The position numbers were made by a program, and so were the translations under genes. Of a stretch of 64,000 nt of DNA, positions 8,746 to 26,450 are shown piece after piece. The DNA is from Helicobacter baculiformis (GTDB taxonomy: Bacteria > Campylobacterota > Campylobacteria > Campylobacterales > Helicobacteraceae). The notes beneath the pieces were generated by a model. It saw only the letters and a list, made by a program, of their open reading frames with translations, was not told where the DNA came from and did no database searches. Numbering within the stretch: the first letter of the stretch is position 1; each line of letters begins with the position of its first letter. Location of the stretch: assembly GCF_900197685.1 (NCBI RefSeq), contig NZ_FZMF01000002.1, forward strand, positions 1 to 64,000, in the 5' to 3' direction.

Positions 8746-9521
8746 TGGCAGATACCCTAACTATCGGCACGAAGGTCTTTAACTCACGACTCATTGTGGG
8801 GAGTGGGAAATATAAGGACTTTGCCGTTACCAAGCAGGCTACATTAGCTAGTGGGGCAGAGATGATCACCGTGGCAGTAAGAAGGGTCAATATCACTAAC
8901 CCCCAGGAGGAAAATCTCTTGGATGTTTTTAAAGACACATCTGTTAGCTTTTTGCCCAATTCCGCAGGGTGTCGCACCGCACAGGAGGCGATCGCACTCT
9001 TCAGATTAGTCAAAGAAGCTACAGGGATTACTTTCATTAAGTTGGAGATTATCGGCGATGATAAGACTCTTTACCCCGATGTATTGGAAACTCTGCATGC
9101 CTGTGAAATCTTAGCTAAAGAGGGTTTTTGTGTGCTCGCTTACAGCAATGACGACCCGATTATGGCTAAAAAGCTAGAAGACGCGGGCGCAAGCGCGGTG
9201 ATGCCCTTAGCCTCCCCCATAGGTAGCGGGCTAGGGATTCAAAACCGCTATAACATTGGTTTTATTAAAGAAGCTGTAAAAGTGCCCGTGATTGTGGATG
9301 CGGGCGTGGGCTGTGCCTCCGATGCGAGCATGGCTATGGAGCTTGGGGCTGATGGGGTGCTCACCAACTCTGCCATCGCTTTAGCTAAAGACCCCGTGCT
9401 CATGGCTGAGAGCATGAAATTTGCCGTGCTAGCCGGGCGCAAGAGTTATTTAGCCGGGCGTATCCCTAAAAAAGCTTACGCGAGTCCTAGCTCGCCCGTC
9501 TTTGGGCTAGCGCAGTTGTGA
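8745..9521 (+). CDS. thiG: Thiazole synthase ThiG
   Basis: Builds the thiazole phosphate moiety of thiamine from deoxyxylulose phosphate, dehydroglycine and the ThiS thiocarboxylate. The Schiff-base lysine is Lys99 in [10 protein letters not shown]; the C-terminal phosphate-binding segments are [12 protein letters not shown] and [23 protein letters not shown]. Length 258 fits. It overlaps sodB by one base and cmoA by four. No thiS, thiF or thiH is nearby, so partners must be encoded elsewhere if the pathway is complete. As I recall, H. pylori has only salvage genes, so its presence helps separate this organism from H. pylori. Confidence 0.94.
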   Translation: MADTLTIGTKVFNSRLIVGSGKYKDFAVTKQATLASGAEMITVAVRRVNITNPQEENLLDVFKDTSVSFLPNSAGCRTAQEAIALFRLVKEATGITFIKLEIIGDDKTLYPDVLETLHACEILAKEGFCVLAYSNDDPIMAKKLEDAGASAVMPLASPIGSGLGIQNRYNIGFIKEAVKVPVIVDAGVGCASDASMAMELGADGVLTNSAIALAKDPVLMAESMKFAVLAGRKSYLAGRIPKKAYASPSSPVFGLAQL

Positions 9522-10216
9522 AGGACACCCTTTTTAGCACCGCTTTACCCAAACGCTTTGAGTTTGACAGCCAAGTGGCGGGCATGTTTGATGACATGCT
9601 CACCCGTTCTATCCCCTACTACCAAGAAACTCTAAAGCTTGCTAGCCACTTTGTCGCCCAAGACTTAGAGGGCGTGGTTTATGATCTAGGCTGTTCTACG
9701 GGCAATTTTTTAGCCACCCTAGCCCCCCTCTTGCCCCCCGATGCGCTTTTAGTGGGTGTGGATAACGCCCCAAGCATGCTAGAAAAGGCGCAAGAAAAAT
9801 TGCAAACTGCTAAGATAACTTGGCGTTGCGAAGATCTCTTAAACACCTCTTTAGACAATGCCGGGGCCGTTGTCTTGCTCTACACTTTGCAATTCATTAG
9901 ACCCTTGCAACGCCAAGCCTTGATCGAGCGCATTTTTGCCGCCCTAAAGCCCGGGGGCGTGGTGGTGGTAGCCGAGAAAATGATGAGCTTGGATCGCATT
10001 TTAGATAAACAAATGGTGGAGCTTTACTATCTTTACAAGCAAGCGCAGGGATACACCCTAAGCGAAATCACCTTTAAAAGAGAAGCCCTAGAAAATGTGC
10101 TTGTGCCCTATAGTTTGCAAGAAAACACCGCCCTTTTGGAGCAAGCGGGCTTTAAGCATGTAGAGGTACTCTTTAAGTGGGTGAATTTTGGGCTCTTAAT
10201 CGCGCGCAAGGTTTAG
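9518..10216 (+). CDS. cmoA: Carboxy-S-adenosyl-L-methionine synthase CmoA
   Basis: Makes carboxy-SAM from SAM and prephenate for the wobble-uridine modification of tRNA. The protein opens with [19 protein letters not shown], as in CmoA, followed by the Rossmann SAM site [12 protein letters not shown] and [10 protein letters not shown]. Later [11 protein letters not shown] matches the family. It starts at GTG (9518), overlapping the thiG stop as GTGA, an arrangement typical of translational coupling. 232 residues, usual length. It is chemically unrelated to thiG and sodB apart from SAM use. Confidence 0.92.
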   Translation: MKDTLFSTALPKRFEFDSQVAGMFDDMLTRSIPYYQETLKLASHFVAQDLEGVVYDLGCSTGNFLATLAPLLPPDALLVGVDNAPSMLEKAQEKLQTAKITWRCEDLLNTSLDNAGAVVLLYTLQFIRPLQRQALIERIFAALKPGGVVVVAEKMMSLDRILDKQMVELYYLYKQAQGYTLSEITFKREALENVLVPYSLQENTALLEQAGFKHVEVLFKWVNFGLLIARKV

Positions 10217-10238
10217 ATTGATCCTAAAAAGCAGAGAG

Positions 10239-10931
10239 ATGACACGCACCGCTAAAAACATCCTTAAGATAGCCCTCATCAGTCTGTGTTGTGTAGCAAG
10301 TCTTTTTGCCCATGACAACCAAACAAAAGCCCAGCAAATTAAAAAATACCTCTCTATGGCTCATAAGGCTTATCATCGCAAAAATTACAACAAGGCTTTC
10401 ACATACTTTCAAAAAGCAGCAGATATGGGGAGTGTTAAGGGTTATATCGGTTTGGGGGATCTGTATAGCGACTATGATAGTGGTTTTAGTGATTATGCGC
10501 AAGCCTTGTTCTATTACAAAAAAGCAGCGGATTTAGGGAGTGCAGAGGCTTATTTTTGCCTAGGCTATCTGTATGAGGTGGGTGGCGATTGCGATAGATT
10601 CGAATGCGCTGTGAAGCCAGATAATAAAAAAGCCCTGCAATACTTCAAAAAAGCAGGCGACATGGGATATGTAGCAGGCTATCTCGATGTAGGATTGATG
10701 TATGAGGGTGATGAAGGCATCCCCAAAGATTACGCCAAAGCCAAAGAATATTACCAAAAGGCAGCAGACATGGGGGAGCCTGCAGCTTACAGTAATTTGG
10801 GAATTATGTATGCACATGGTAAAGGTGTCAAGCCCGACAAAGAAAAAGCGCGCCAATACTACCAAAAGGCTTGCAATATGGGTTTTGACACTTCTTGTTG
10901 GCTCCTAAAGGAGCTAAAGCACAAGAACTAA
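10239..10931 (+). CDS. Secreted Sel1-like repeat protein (Hcp-type)
   Basis: I chose the ATG at 10239 (AGAGAG upstream) over an in-frame TTG at 10218, because it gives a clean signal peptide (basic start, hydrophobic core, cleavage after LFA). The mature part consists of about five Sel1-like repeats with the pattern A..YY.KAAD.G...AY..LG..Y..G. Paired Cys occur only in some repeats (CDRFEC, and the final CNMGFDTSC), so disulphide stapling is less regular than in H. pylori Hcp proteins. Probably a periplasmic or secreted adaptor; the partner is unknown. Confidence 0.82.
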   Translation: MTRTAKNILKIALISLCCVASLFAHDNQTKAQQIKKYLSMAHKAYHRKNYNKAFTYFQKAADMGSVKGYIGLGDLYSDYDSGFSDYAQALFYYKKAADLGSAEAYFCLGYLYEVGGDCDRFECAVKPDNKKALQYFKKAGDMGYVAGYLDVGLMYEGDEGIPKDYAKAKEYYQKAADMGEPAAYSNLGIMYAHGKGVKPDKEKARQYYQKACNMGFDTSCWLLKELKHKN

Positions 10932-10945
10932 AGGAGTGCAAGGTG

Positions 10946-11974
10946 CTAGGGTTGCAAGGTTTCTAGTAGATTTAAACCAAAGCCCCTTAAAGCCGTGTAT
11001 TCTGGGTTGTCTTGCGTGGTGATGAGCTTAAAATCTTGAATACCCAAACTCTTTAAAATCAACGCCCCCACCCCAAAGCTCTTCATAGTGTCTGTCTTGG
11101 CTTGTGGATCAATAAAAACTAAGTAACCTCCTTGGGCATGCAATTTCTGCAAGGCTTTTAGGAGAAAACTATACTGTTCAGGCTGACTTAACAATGCATG
11201 ATCGCTTTGCACAATGTGGAAGCGCACTAAAGGCACGGCAGGATTGCCAAATTGATAAACATGGTGCTCGCGTTGGAGGTGATCTAAGAGTTTAATATAG
11301 GTGCAATGGTAATCCATAAAACACGCGGGCGCGCTATACACCAAATGCACGAGATTTTCAGTTTGGAGGCGATAACTCACTAAATCCGACACATACAAAA
11401 TTTTAAGCTGATGTTCTTGGGCGAAGTCTAGCAAGAACTTATCTCCCCGTTGTGCCATCGAACCATCTTCTTTCATGATCTCACAGATCACACTCACCGG
11501 TTTTAGCCCGGCTAATTTGCATAAGTCCACGCTCGCCTCTGTATGCCCTGTGCGCACCAATACCCCCTCATCTTTAGCCACAAGGGGGAAGATGTGCCCG
11601 GGACGCACAAAATCTTGTGCGTGAGTATTTTCACGACAGAGCAACTCAATGGTCAAAGATCGCTCATAGGCAGAAATACCGGTTTTAGCTTGGCGCGCAT
11701 CTATAGAGACCGTGAACGCTGTTTCGTGCTTAGAATCGTTGTAAGGCACCATGGGCTGTAAATCGAATCGATGGGCGAGCTCTTTAGTAAGGGAAACGCA
11801 GATTAACCCGCGCGCGTGTTTAGCCATGAAATTAATCTTATCTGGATTGCTAAATTCGCCTGCCATGACTAAATCCCCCTCATTTTCGCGATCTTCATCA
11901 TCCATCAAGATAATGAGATGTCCCTGTTGAATGGCTGTAACGGCTTCTTGCACTCTCTCTAAAACGCCTTGCAT
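10946..11974 (-). CDS. ribBA: 3,4-dihydroxy-2-butanone-4-phosphate synthase with degenerate GTP cyclohydrolase II domain
   Basis: The N-terminal half (MQGVLERVQEAVTAIQQG onward) is RibB, which makes the four-carbon unit of riboflavin: DDEDRENEGD, the HTEASVDL segment and ICEIMKEDGSMA are intact. The C-terminal half occupies the place of GTP cyclohydrolase II (RibA), but the expected zinc-binding cysteine cluster is absent; the matching area reads VRFHIVQSDHALL. It therefore probably lacks cyclohydrolase activity. The frame is open upstream, but the ATG at 11974 has an AGAAGGG ribosome site and the family start. 342 residues. It diverges from mtnN. Confidence 0.88.
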   Translation of the reverse strand: MQGVLERVQEAVTAIQQGHLIILMDDEDRENEGDLVMAGEFSNPDKINFMAKHARGLICVSLTKELAHRFDLQPMVPYNDSKHETAFTVSIDARQAKTGISAYERSLTIELLCRENTHAQDFVRPGHIFPLVAKDEGVLVRTGHTEASVDLCKLAGLKPVSVICEIMKEDGSMAQRGDKFLLDFAQEHQLKILYVSDLVSYRLQTENLVHLVYSAPACFMDYHCTYIKLLDHLQREHHVYQFGNPAVPLVRFHIVQSDHALLSQPEQYSFLLKALQKLHAQGGYLVFIDPQAKTDTMKSFGVGALILKSLGIQDFKLITTQDNPEYTALRGFGLNLLETLQP

Positions 11975-12000
11975 GATATCCCTTCTGAATTGATCGCGCC

Positions 12001-12008
12001 ATTGTAGC
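12001..12008 (-). promoter_or_regulatory. Extended -10 promoter of ribBA
   Basis: On the minus strand TGC-TACAAT, 27 bases before the ribBA ATG. No FMN riboswitch-like fold was recognised in the short leader. Confidence 0.45.
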
Positions 12009-12045
12009 ACAAAATGAAAACAACACTCAGAGTTTAAAAAAACCA

Positions 12046-12073
12046 TGTTAGAATACGCGCTTTTAGAATACGC
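12046..12073 (+). promoter_or_regulatory. Duplicated -10 region upstream of mtnN
   Basis: The 11-base sequence TTAGAATACGC occurs twice, at 12048-12058 and 12063-12073, 15 bases apart. Each copy contains the -10-like hexamer TAGAAT, and the first has the TGn extension. The second ends 18 bases before the mtnN ATG, so only the first leaves a normal leader. Confidence 0.45.
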
Positions 12074-12091
12074 ATTCCACAAAGGGTTAGC

Positions 12092-12793
12092 ATGGAAAAA
12101 GTCATTGGTGTGATGGGTGCAATGCCCGAAGAAATCGCTCCTTTCTTGGCACTTTTTGGCGCACACACACAAGAGAAGGTAGGGGGCAATGTGTTTTATT
12201 CGATCTCCTTTAAGGGTATGCGTATCGTGTTAGCCTATAGCAGGATCGGCAAGGTGCATGCTGCTACCACGGCTAGTACGATGTTGTTGCGTTATGGCGT
12301 ACAAGCTTTGATTTTTAGTGGGGTGGCTGGTGGTCTTGCCCCTCATTTGCAAATCAATGATCTTTTATTAGCGACCAAACTTTGCCAAGCCGATGTGAAT
12401 CTATGTGCCTTTGGACATCCTATAGGTTTTATCCCTGAGAGTGCGCTATTTGTGCAAAGTGATACCAAATTAAACGCCCTAGCCCAGAACGTGGCACAGG
12501 ATTTAGGCATAGAACTTAAAAGCGGGGTGGTCGCCACCTGCGATCAATTTGTGAGTTCTAAAGAGCGCAAGGCAGAATTAGTGCGCGATTTTGGGGCGGA
12601 TGTGGTGGAAATGGAGGGGGCCAGCGTGGGCTTTGTGTGCACGAATTTTGGCGTACCTTTCTGTATATTACGTAGTGTAAGTGATAATGCTAACGGAGAA
12701 GCTCCGCAGGATTTTGATCGTTTTTTAGCCCAAAGTGCCAAAACTAGCGCACGCTTTGTCTTCAACATGTTAGAAAAGATGGCTAGTTCTTGA
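12092..12793 (+). CDS. mtnN: MTA/SAH/aminofutalosine nucleosidase
   Basis: Cleaves the N-glycosidic bond of methylthioadenosine and S-adenosylhomocysteine. In Helicobacter the same enzyme also cleaves 6-amino-6-deoxyfutalosine in menaquinone synthesis. Family motifs: GAMPEEI at the start, FSGVAGG, DQFVSS, and the catalytic area VVEMEGAS and SVSDNANGEAP with its Asp. 233 residues, normal. It is followed immediately by the promoter of the tRNA-tuf operon, whose -35 overlaps its stop codon. Confidence 0.94.
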   Translation: MEKVIGVMGAMPEEIAPFLALFGAHTQEKVGGNVFYSISFKGMRIVLAYSRIGKVHAATTASTMLLRYGVQALIFSGVAGGLAPHLQINDLLLATKLCQADVNLCAFGHPIGFIPESALFVQSDTKLNALAQNVAQDLGIELKSGVVATCDQFVSSKERKAELVRDFGADVVEMEGASVGFVCTNFGVPFCILRSVSDNANGEAPQDFDRFLAQSAKTSARFVFNMLEKMASS

Positions 12794-12818
12794 CAAATAG
12801 GTAAAAAAGTGTTATGAT
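12790..12818 (+). promoter_or_regulatory. Near-consensus promoter of the tRNA-tuf-ribosomal operon
   Basis: TTGACA at 12790-12795, a 17-base spacer, then TATGAT at 12813-12818, with the first tRNA starting 17 bases later. A perfect -35 is unusual here, where most promoters show only the -10. It suits a strongly expressed tRNA and EF-Tu unit. Confidence 0.75.
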
Positions 12819-12834
12819 AGGAGTTTGTGTTAGT

Positions 12835-12910
12835 GCTGGCTTAGCTCAATTGGTAGAGCAGCTGCCTTGTAAGCAGCAGGTTGGGGGTTCAAGTCCCTTA
12901 GCCAGCTCCA
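12835..12910 (+). tRNA. tRNA-Thr (anticodon TGT)
   Basis: A 76-base cloverleaf with acceptor stem GCTGGCT/AGCCAGC, D-loop AGCTCAATTGGTAGAGC, anticodon TGT at 12868-12870, T-arm GGTTCAAGTCC, and encoded CCA. First of four clustered tRNAs before tuf. Confidence 0.97.
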
Positions 12911-12913
12911 GTA

Positions 12914-12999
<86 letters not shown>

Positions 13000-13001
13000 G
13001 C

Positions 13002-13078
13002 GCGGGAATAGCTCAGTTGGCTAGAGCATCAGCCTTCCAAGCTGAGGGTCGCGGGTTCGAGTCCCGTTTCCCGCTCCA
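13002..13078 (+). tRNA. tRNA-Gly (anticodon TCC)
   Basis: 77 bases: acceptor GCGGGAA/TTCCCGC, anticodon TCC at 13036-13038, T-loop GGTTCGAGTCC, encoded CCA. Confidence 0.97.
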
Positions 13079-13083
13079 TGGAT

Positions 13084-13158
13084 GCCCATATAGCTCAGGG
13101 GCAGAGCACTTCCTTGGTAAGGAAGAGGTCGGCGGTTCAATTCCGCTTATGGGCTCCA
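13084..13158 (+). tRNA. tRNA-Thr (anticodon GGT)
   Basis: 75 bases: acceptor GCCCATA/TATGGGC, anticodon GGT at 13116-13118, T-loop GGTTCAATTCC, encoded CCA. The second threonine tRNA of the cluster, so both TGT and GGT isoacceptors are made with EF-Tu. Confidence 0.97.
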
Positions 13159-13206
13159 GTGTAGCTATCCCTAAATAGGCTTTAAATTTTAAATACAGGA
13201 GCACAA

Positions 13207-14406
13207 ATGGCAAAAGCAAAGTTTGAGAGAAACAAACCCCATGTCAATGTGGGCACCATCGGGCATGTGGACCATGGTAAAACCACTTTGAGCGCAGCGA
13301 TTTCTGCCGTGCTATCCCTAAAAGGTTTAGCCGAGCTCAAAGACTATGACAATATTGACAACGCCCCAGAAGAAAAAGAAAGGGGCATTACCATCGCCAC
13401 TTCTCACATCGAATATTCTACGGAAAACCGTCACTATGCGCATGTAGACTGCCCCGGACACGCCGACTATGTCAAGAACATGATCACCGGTGCTGCCCAA
13501 ATGGATGGTGCGATTTTAGTCGTCTCAGCTGCTGATGGTCCTATGCCTCAAACCCGTGAGCATATTCTTTTAGCGCGTCAAGTGGGTGTACCCCATATCG
13601 TAGTGTTTTTAAACAAACAGGACATGGTGGACGATCAAGAGCTCTTGGACCTCGTAGAAATGGAAGTACGCGAACTTTTGAGTGCTTATGATTTCCCCGG
13701 TGATGACACTCCTATTATTGCTGGCTCGGCTCTCAAAGCTTTAGAAGAAGCTAAAACTGGTAACATCGGCGAATGGGGTCAAAAAGTGCTCGATTTGATG
13801 GCGCAAGTAGATGGTTATGTGCCCACCCCTGAGCGCGACACTGAAAAAGCCTTCTTGATGCCTGTAGAAGATGTCTTCTCGATTGCAGGTCGTGGCACTG
13901 TTGTAACTGGTAGGATTGAACGCGGCGTAGTCAAAATCGGTGATGAAGTGGAAATTGTGGGCATTAAAGACACCCAAAAAACCACTGTGACCGGTGTAGA
14001 AATGTTTCGTAAAGAGCTTGATAAAGGCGAAGCCGGGGATAATGTGGGTGTGTTGCTCAGAGGCACAAAAAAAGAAGAAGTCTTTAGGGGTATGGTGCTT
14101 TGCAAACCTGGTTCCATCACGCCTCATAAGAAGTTTGAAGGTGAGGTGTATGTGCTCTCTAAAGAAGAGGGTGGACGACACACACCCTTTTTCAATGGCT
14201 ATCGTCCCCAATTCTATGTGCGCACTACTGATGTAACTGGTTCTATCACTTTGCCTGAAGGTACAGAGATGATCATGCCTGGAGATAACACGAAAATTGT
14301 GGTCGAGCTTATCAGTTCTATCGCGCTAGAAGTGGGTACGAAATTTGCTATCCGTGAAGGCGGTAAAACCGTGGGCGCGGGTGTGGTGACGAAAATCCTT
14401 GAATAG
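13207..14406 (+). CDS. tuf: Translation elongation factor Tu
   Basis: Delivers aminoacyl-tRNA to the ribosomal A site. GTPase motifs are canonical: GHVDHGKTT (19-27), the switch-[17 protein letters not shown] and GSALK. The C-terminal beta-barrel domains end with VVTKILE. 399 residues, as in other Helicobacter. It follows four tRNAs on the same likely transcript, with AGGAG before the ATG, and precedes rpmG by 8 bases. Confidence 0.98.
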   Translation: MAKAKFERNKPHVNVGTIGHVDHGKTTLSAAISAVLSLKGLAELKDYDNIDNAPEEKERGITIATSHIEYSTENRHYAHVDCPGHADYVKNMITGAAQMDGAILVVSAADGPMPQTREHILLARQVGVPHIVVFLNKQDMVDDQELLDLVEMEVRELLSAYDFPGDDTPIIAGSALKALEEAKTGNIGEWGQKVLDLMAQVDGYVPTPERDTEKAFLMPVEDVFSIAGRGTVVTGRIERGVVKIGDEVEIVGIKDTQKTTVTGVEMFRKELDKGEAGDNVGVLLRGTKKEEVFRGMVLCKPGSITPHKKFEGEVYVLSKEEGGRHTPFFNGYRPQFYVRTTDVTGSITLPEGTEMIMPGDNTKIVVELISSIALEVGTKFAIREGGKTVGAGVVTKILE

Positions 14407-14414
14407 GGATTAGT

Positions 14415-14573
14415 ATGAAAATCAAGGTTGGTTTGAAATGCGCGGATTGTGCGGAGATCAATTACAGCACAACCAAGAATGCCAAGACGAATACGGAGAA
14501 GCTGGAGCTCAAAAAGTTTTGCCCTAGGGATAATAAGCGCACCACGCATAAAGAGGTTAAACTTAAAAGCTAG
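14415..14573 (+). CDS. rpmG: 50S ribosomal protein L33
   Basis: A 52-residue protein starting [12 protein letters not shown] and ending HKEVKLKS. The sequence [23 protein letters not shown] is the core of L33. The first CxxC pair is present, but the second pair has only one Cys (FCPRD), so classical four-cysteine zinc binding is not complete. As I recall, other helicobacters share this. It lies between tuf and tRNA-Trp. Confidence 0.95.
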   Translation: MKIKVGLKCADCAEINYSTTKNAKTNTEKLELKKFCPRDNKRTTHKEVKLKS

Positions 14574-14592
14574 GGGCGCTTGAGGGGGATAC

Positions 14593-14668
14593 AGGTCAGT
14601 AGCTCCAATGGTAGAGCGCCGGTCTCCAAAACCGATTGTTGGGGGTTCGAGTCCCTCCTGGCCTGCCA
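14593..14668 (+). tRNA. tRNA-Trp (anticodon CCA)
   Basis: 76 bases: acceptor AGGTCAG/CTGGCCT with one G-T pair, anticodon CCA at 14626-14628, T-loop GGTTCGAGTCC, discriminator G, encoded CCA. It sits between rpmG and secE. Confidence 0.97.
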
Positions 14669-14692
14669 TGGTGGCAAAAGAAAGTTGGTAGA

Positions 14693-14872
14693 ATGAAAAA
14701 GTGGTTATCCCATTACAGATTGACAAAAGAAGAGCTATCAAAGGTGATCTTTCCGCTCAGAGAGCAAATCCGCAACGCCCTCGTTTCTGTGGTGATTGTG
14801 GTGAGTATCATTACCTTGTTTTTGGCTTTGATCGATTTTGTTTTGTCATCGTTTGTTGCTAGCATTCTTTAG
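14693..14872 (+). CDS. secE: Preprotein translocase subunit SecE
   Basis: A 59-residue SecE of the short, single-span type. A basic amphipathic N-terminus (MKKWLSHYRLTKEELSKV) and the conserved hinge FPLREQIRNALV precede one membrane helix (VVIVVSIITLFLALIDFVLS). The frame extends back into tRNA-Trp, so the ATG at 14693 is the sensible start. It clamps SecY in the SecYEG channel. The secE-nusG pairing is universal in this operon. Confidence 0.93.
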   Translation: MKKWLSHYRLTKEELSKVIFPLREQIRNALVSVVIVVSIITLFLALIDFVLSSFVASIL

Positions 14873-14881
14873 GGGGTTTTT

Positions 14882-15415
14882 GTGGGCATGGAGTGGTATG
14901 CAATCCAAACTTACTCAGGAAGCGAGCAGGCAGTTAAAAAAGCCATTGAGAACATGGTTAGAGAGAATAATATTGAGGATCGGGTGCAGGAAGTGATTGT
15001 GCCTACCGAAGATGTGATTGAGCTCTCTAAAAAGAGTAAGAATAAAGTTACCGAGCGCAGTTTGTATCCGGGTTATGTCTTTATTAAGGTGGATTTGGAC
15101 ACGGTTCTATGGCATAAGATTCAATCTTTGCCACGAGTGAGCCGTTTTATTGGAGAAAGCAAAAAGCCTACCCCTTTAAGTGATGCAGATATTGGCAATA
15201 TCTTAGAAAAGATGACTAACCGGGCTGCGCCTAAGCCCAAAATCTACTATGAACGCGGAGAAGTTGTGCGTATTATCGAGGGTCCTTTTGCTAATTTTAC
15301 TGCCACTGTGGAAGAATATGATGTGCAACACCGCAAGCTTAAGCTTAATGTTTCTATTTTTGGGCGCAACACCTTGATCGAGATTCTTTATTCTCAAGTT
15401 GAAAAAATCATTTAA
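14882..15415 (+). CDS. nusG: Transcription termination/antitermination factor NusG
   Basis: Binds RNA polymerase beta-prime through its NGN domain (MEWYAIQTYSGSEQ to about 120) and couples it to Rho or ribosomal S10 through its C-terminal KOW domain (GEVVRIIEGPFANFTATVEEYD). Two starts are possible: GTG 14882, well spaced from AGGGGG, and ATG 14888, which gives the usual MEWYAIQ start. I give the longer. Length about 176 residues. Confidence 0.96.
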   Translation: MGMEWYAIQTYSGSEQAVKKAIENMVRENNIEDRVQEVIVPTEDVIELSKKSKNKVTERSLYPGYVFIKVDLDTVLWHKIQSLPRVSRFIGESKKPTPLSDADIGNILEKMTNRAAPKPKIYYERGEVVRIIEGPFANFTATVEEYDVQHRKLKLNVSIFGRNTLIEILYSQVEKII

Positions 15416-15424
15416 GGAGAGTGC

Positions 15425-15853
15425 ATGGCAAAAAAGGTTGTCGGCGAGATTAAATTACAAATCCCTGCAGGGAAGGCGAATCCTTCTCCACCCGTAGGTC
15501 CGGCTTTGGGGCAGAGGGGGGTCAATATCATGGAGTTTTGTAAGGCATTTAACGAGAGAACTAAGGACATGGGAAATTTTAATATTCCCGTGATTATCAC
15601 GGTTTATCAAGATAAAAGTTTTACCTTTATTACCAAAAAGCCACCCATGACCGATCTCATTAAAAAGGCAAGTGGCGTAGCAAAAGGGGCGGATAACCCT
15701 CTGAAAAATAAGGTAGGCCAGTTAAACATGCAGCAGGTGGAAGAGATCGCTAAAAATAAACTAGAAGATCTTAATACTACAGACTTGGAAGCAGCGAAGC
15801 GCATTGTGATTGGCAGTGCAAAAAGCATGGGCATTGAGGTCATGGAAGGATAG
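15425..15853 (+). CDS. rplK: 50S ribosomal protein L11
   Basis: 142 residues. The N-terminal [34 protein letters not shown] is the L11 signature region in shortened view, and the C-terminal rRNA-binding part ends [11 protein letters not shown]. It lies at the GTPase-associated centre. AAGGAG precedes the ATG, and rplA starts 2 bases after its stop. Confidence 0.97.
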   Translation: MAKKVVGEIKLQIPAGKANPSPPVGPALGQRGVNIMEFCKAFNERTKDMGNFNIPVIITVYQDKSFTFITKKPPMTDLIKKASGVAKGADNPLKNKVGQLNMQQVEEIAKNKLEDLNTTDLEAAKRIVIGSAKSMGIEVMEG

Positions 15854-15855
15854 AG

Positions 15856-16557
15856 ATGACAAAAGTGGCGAAGCGTTTAGAAAAATTAGCAAATAAGTTT
15901 CAGAAAGAAAAGATTTATAGTTTAGATGAAGGGGCGAGTGTTGTTAAATCTTTAGCTTCAGCAAGGTTTGATGAAACTATTGAAATGGCTTTGCGTTTAG
16001 GTGTAGACCCTAGGCATGCCGATCAGATGGTGCGCGGTGCAGTGGTTCTACCTCATGGTACGGGTAAAAAAGTGCGTGTTGCCGTCTTTGCTAAAGATAT
16101 TAAGCTTGATGAAGCTAGAGAAGCAGGTGCTGATGTGGTCGGGGGTGAGGACTTGGCTGAAGAAATCAAGAATGGGAATACCAATTTCGACATGGTGATC
16201 GCCACTCCGGACATGATGGCTGTGGTGGGGAAAGTGGGGCGCATTTTGGGACCTAAGGGTTTGATGCCAAACCCTAAAACGGGCACAGTTACCATGGATA
16301 TCAAAAAGGCTGTGAGCAATGCCAAGAGCGGGCAGGTGAATTTTCGCGTGGATAAAAAGGGCAATTTGCATGCTCCTGTGGGCAAAGCTAGCTTTGGAGT
16401 CGAGCAAATTAAAGAGAACATGCTTGAATTGGTGCGCGCGGTCAATAAGTTGAAACCTAGCACTTCTAAGGGGAAATATATTCGTAATAGCGTGGTATCT
16501 TTGACTATGTCCCCGGGTGTGCGACTCAATACCCAAGAGCTAATGGATATCAAGTAG
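15856..16557 (+). CDS. rplA: 50S ribosomal protein L1
   Basis: 233 residues. [32 protein letters not shown] and the terminal SMSP-like block ([14 protein letters not shown]) are L1 hallmarks. It forms the mobile L1 stalk and often represses its own operon by binding mRNA. It is followed by a 90-base spacer that folds (see the L10 leader). Confidence 0.97.
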   Translation: MTKVAKRLEKLANKFQKEKIYSLDEGASVVKSLASARFDETIEMALRLGVDPRHADQMVRGAVVLPHGTGKKVRVAVFAKDIKLDEAREAGADVVGGEDLAEEIKNGNTNFDMVIATPDMMAVVGKVGRILGPKGLMPNPKTGTVTMDIKKAVSNAKSGQVNFRVDKKGNLHAPVGKASFGVEQIKENMLELVRAVNKLKPSTSKGKYIRNSVVSLTMSPGVRLNTQELMDIK

Positions 16558-16576
16558 TTGATCTTAGACTAGAGAA

Positions 16577-16620
16577 ACAAGGGTCTTTTAGATTTAAATA
16601 ACCCGTGTGGGTTGCCTTGT
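16577..16620 (+). promoter_or_regulatory. Possible L10 leader structure before rplJ
   Basis: ACAAGG (16577-16582) can pair with CCTTGT (16615-16620), enclosing a second hairpin AACCC-GTGT-GGGTT (16600-16613). It stands in the 90-base rplA-rplJ spacer, 28 bases before the rplJ ATG. The place and nested shape fit an L10(L12)4 autoregulatory leader, but I cannot confirm the consensus kink-turn. Confidence 0.45.
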
Positions 16621-16647
16621 GGAAGTTAAGTCGGAAAGGAGGAAACA

Positions 16648-17130
16648 ATGAACAAGGAAAAAAAGCAAGAATTGGTCTCCGCCTTGAGAGATGCTTTCAC
16701 TGACATGGAGGCGTTGGCGGTGTGCGACTACAAGGGCTTAAGCGTGAAACATCTAGAGCAATTACGCCATCTAGCGCGTGCGCAAGGGATTAAGGTGCAG
16801 GTGATCAAAAACACCTTGGCCAGTCTCGCGCTTAAAGAGGCGCAGTTGCCTTCTCTAGAGCTCAAACAGACGAATTTATTTGTTTGGGGCGCAGATCAAA
16901 TTGCCCTTTCAAAAGTGGTGATGGGTTTTGCCAAAGAGCACAAAGAGCATTTCCATGTCAAGCTTGGACTGTATGAAAAACAGGCGGTAGATAGCACGCA
17001 TATTGAGGCGGTTTCTAAACTTCCTAGTAGGGAAGAACTTATTGGCATGTTATTGTCAGTTTGGAGTGCACCAGCGCGCTATTTTGTTACGGGCTTGGAT
17101 AATCTGAGAAAATCAAAAGAAGAAGCATAA
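16648..17130 (+). CDS. rplJ: 50S ribosomal protein L10
   Basis: 160 residues. N-terminal [17 protein letters not shown], then the rRNA-binding segment with [20 protein letters not shown], and a C-terminal helix that holds L7/L12 dimers. GGAAAGGAGG before the ATG is an unusually strong ribosome-binding site, suitable for a ribosomal protein gene. rplL follows 9 bases downstream. Confidence 0.96.
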   Translation: MNKEKKQELVSALRDAFTDMEALAVCDYKGLSVKHLEQLRHLARAQGIKVQVIKNTLASLALKEAQLPSLELKQTNLFVWGADQIALSKVVMGFAKEHKEHFHVKLGLYEKQAVDSTHIEAVSKLPSREELIGMLLSVWSAPARYFVTGLDNLRKSKEEA

Positions 17131-17139
17131 AGGATCAAC

Positions 17140-17514
17140 ATGGCAATTAGCAAAGAGGAGCTATTGGAGTATATCGGAGGCTTAAGTGTTTTGGAGCTTT
17201 CCGAGTTGGTAAAAGCGTTTGAGGAAAAATTTGGTGTAAGCGCCGCACCAACAGTTGTAGCTGGAGCTGGTGGAGGCGTAGCCGCTGAGGCCGTGGAAGA
17301 AAAAACAGAATTTAGCGTGGTGTTGGCTGAGACAGGGGCTGAGAAGATTAAGGTTATTAAAGTAGTGCGTGAGATTACCGGTTTGGGTCTTAAGGAGGCT
17401 AAAGAAGCTACTGAAAAAACTCCCCATGTGCTCAAAGAGGGTGTCAACAAAGAAGAAGCCGAGAGCATCAAAAAGAAACTTGAAGAAGTCGGAGCGAAGG
17501 CTGAAGTTAAGTAA
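17140..17514 (+). CDS. rplL: 50S ribosomal protein L7/L12
   Basis: 124 residues. An N-terminal dimerisation domain ([29 protein letters not shown], read in part), an Ala/Val/Gly-rich hinge (about 35-50), and the C-terminal factor-binding domain with [21 protein letters not shown]. It is present on the stalk in several copies and recruits EF-Tu and EF-G. Confidence 0.97.
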   Translation: MAISKEELLEYIGGLSVLELSELVKAFEEKFGVSAAPTVVAGAGGGVAAEAVEEKTEFSVVLAETGAEKIKVIKVVREITGLGLKEAKEATEKTPHVLKEGVNKEEAESIKKKLEEVGAKAEVK

Positions 17515-17590
17515 GTTGCCTTTTAAAAAGGACGGGGGGATGTTATTTCAAGGGGATTTCCATGCGTATTTGCTAAAGCCGACATTTTAG

Positions 17591-26332
<8,742 letters not shown>

Positions 26333-26450
26333 CTAGCTTGGCAGGGATGCCATCATGTAGCTTCGTTTTGGATAAAAAATGGGGGGGGATTTACCTATTA
26401 ATAGACGCATTCTATACGCTGTGGTGTAGCGCTAAAAGCGTTTGAAGAAT

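Noticed and set aside
12343-12768. Minus-strand frames within mtnN
   Set aside because: Shadow frames of a well-supported gene.
13013-13219. Open frames on both strands across the tRNA cluster (for example 12915-13178 plus, 13013-13219 minus)
   Set aside because: They are produced by tRNA sequence, contain no ribosome sites and overlap four clear cloverleaf genes.
26333-26450. Transcription terminator after rpoBC
   Set aside because: The gap holds a G-run and AT-rich sequence but no convincing hairpin followed by T bases.
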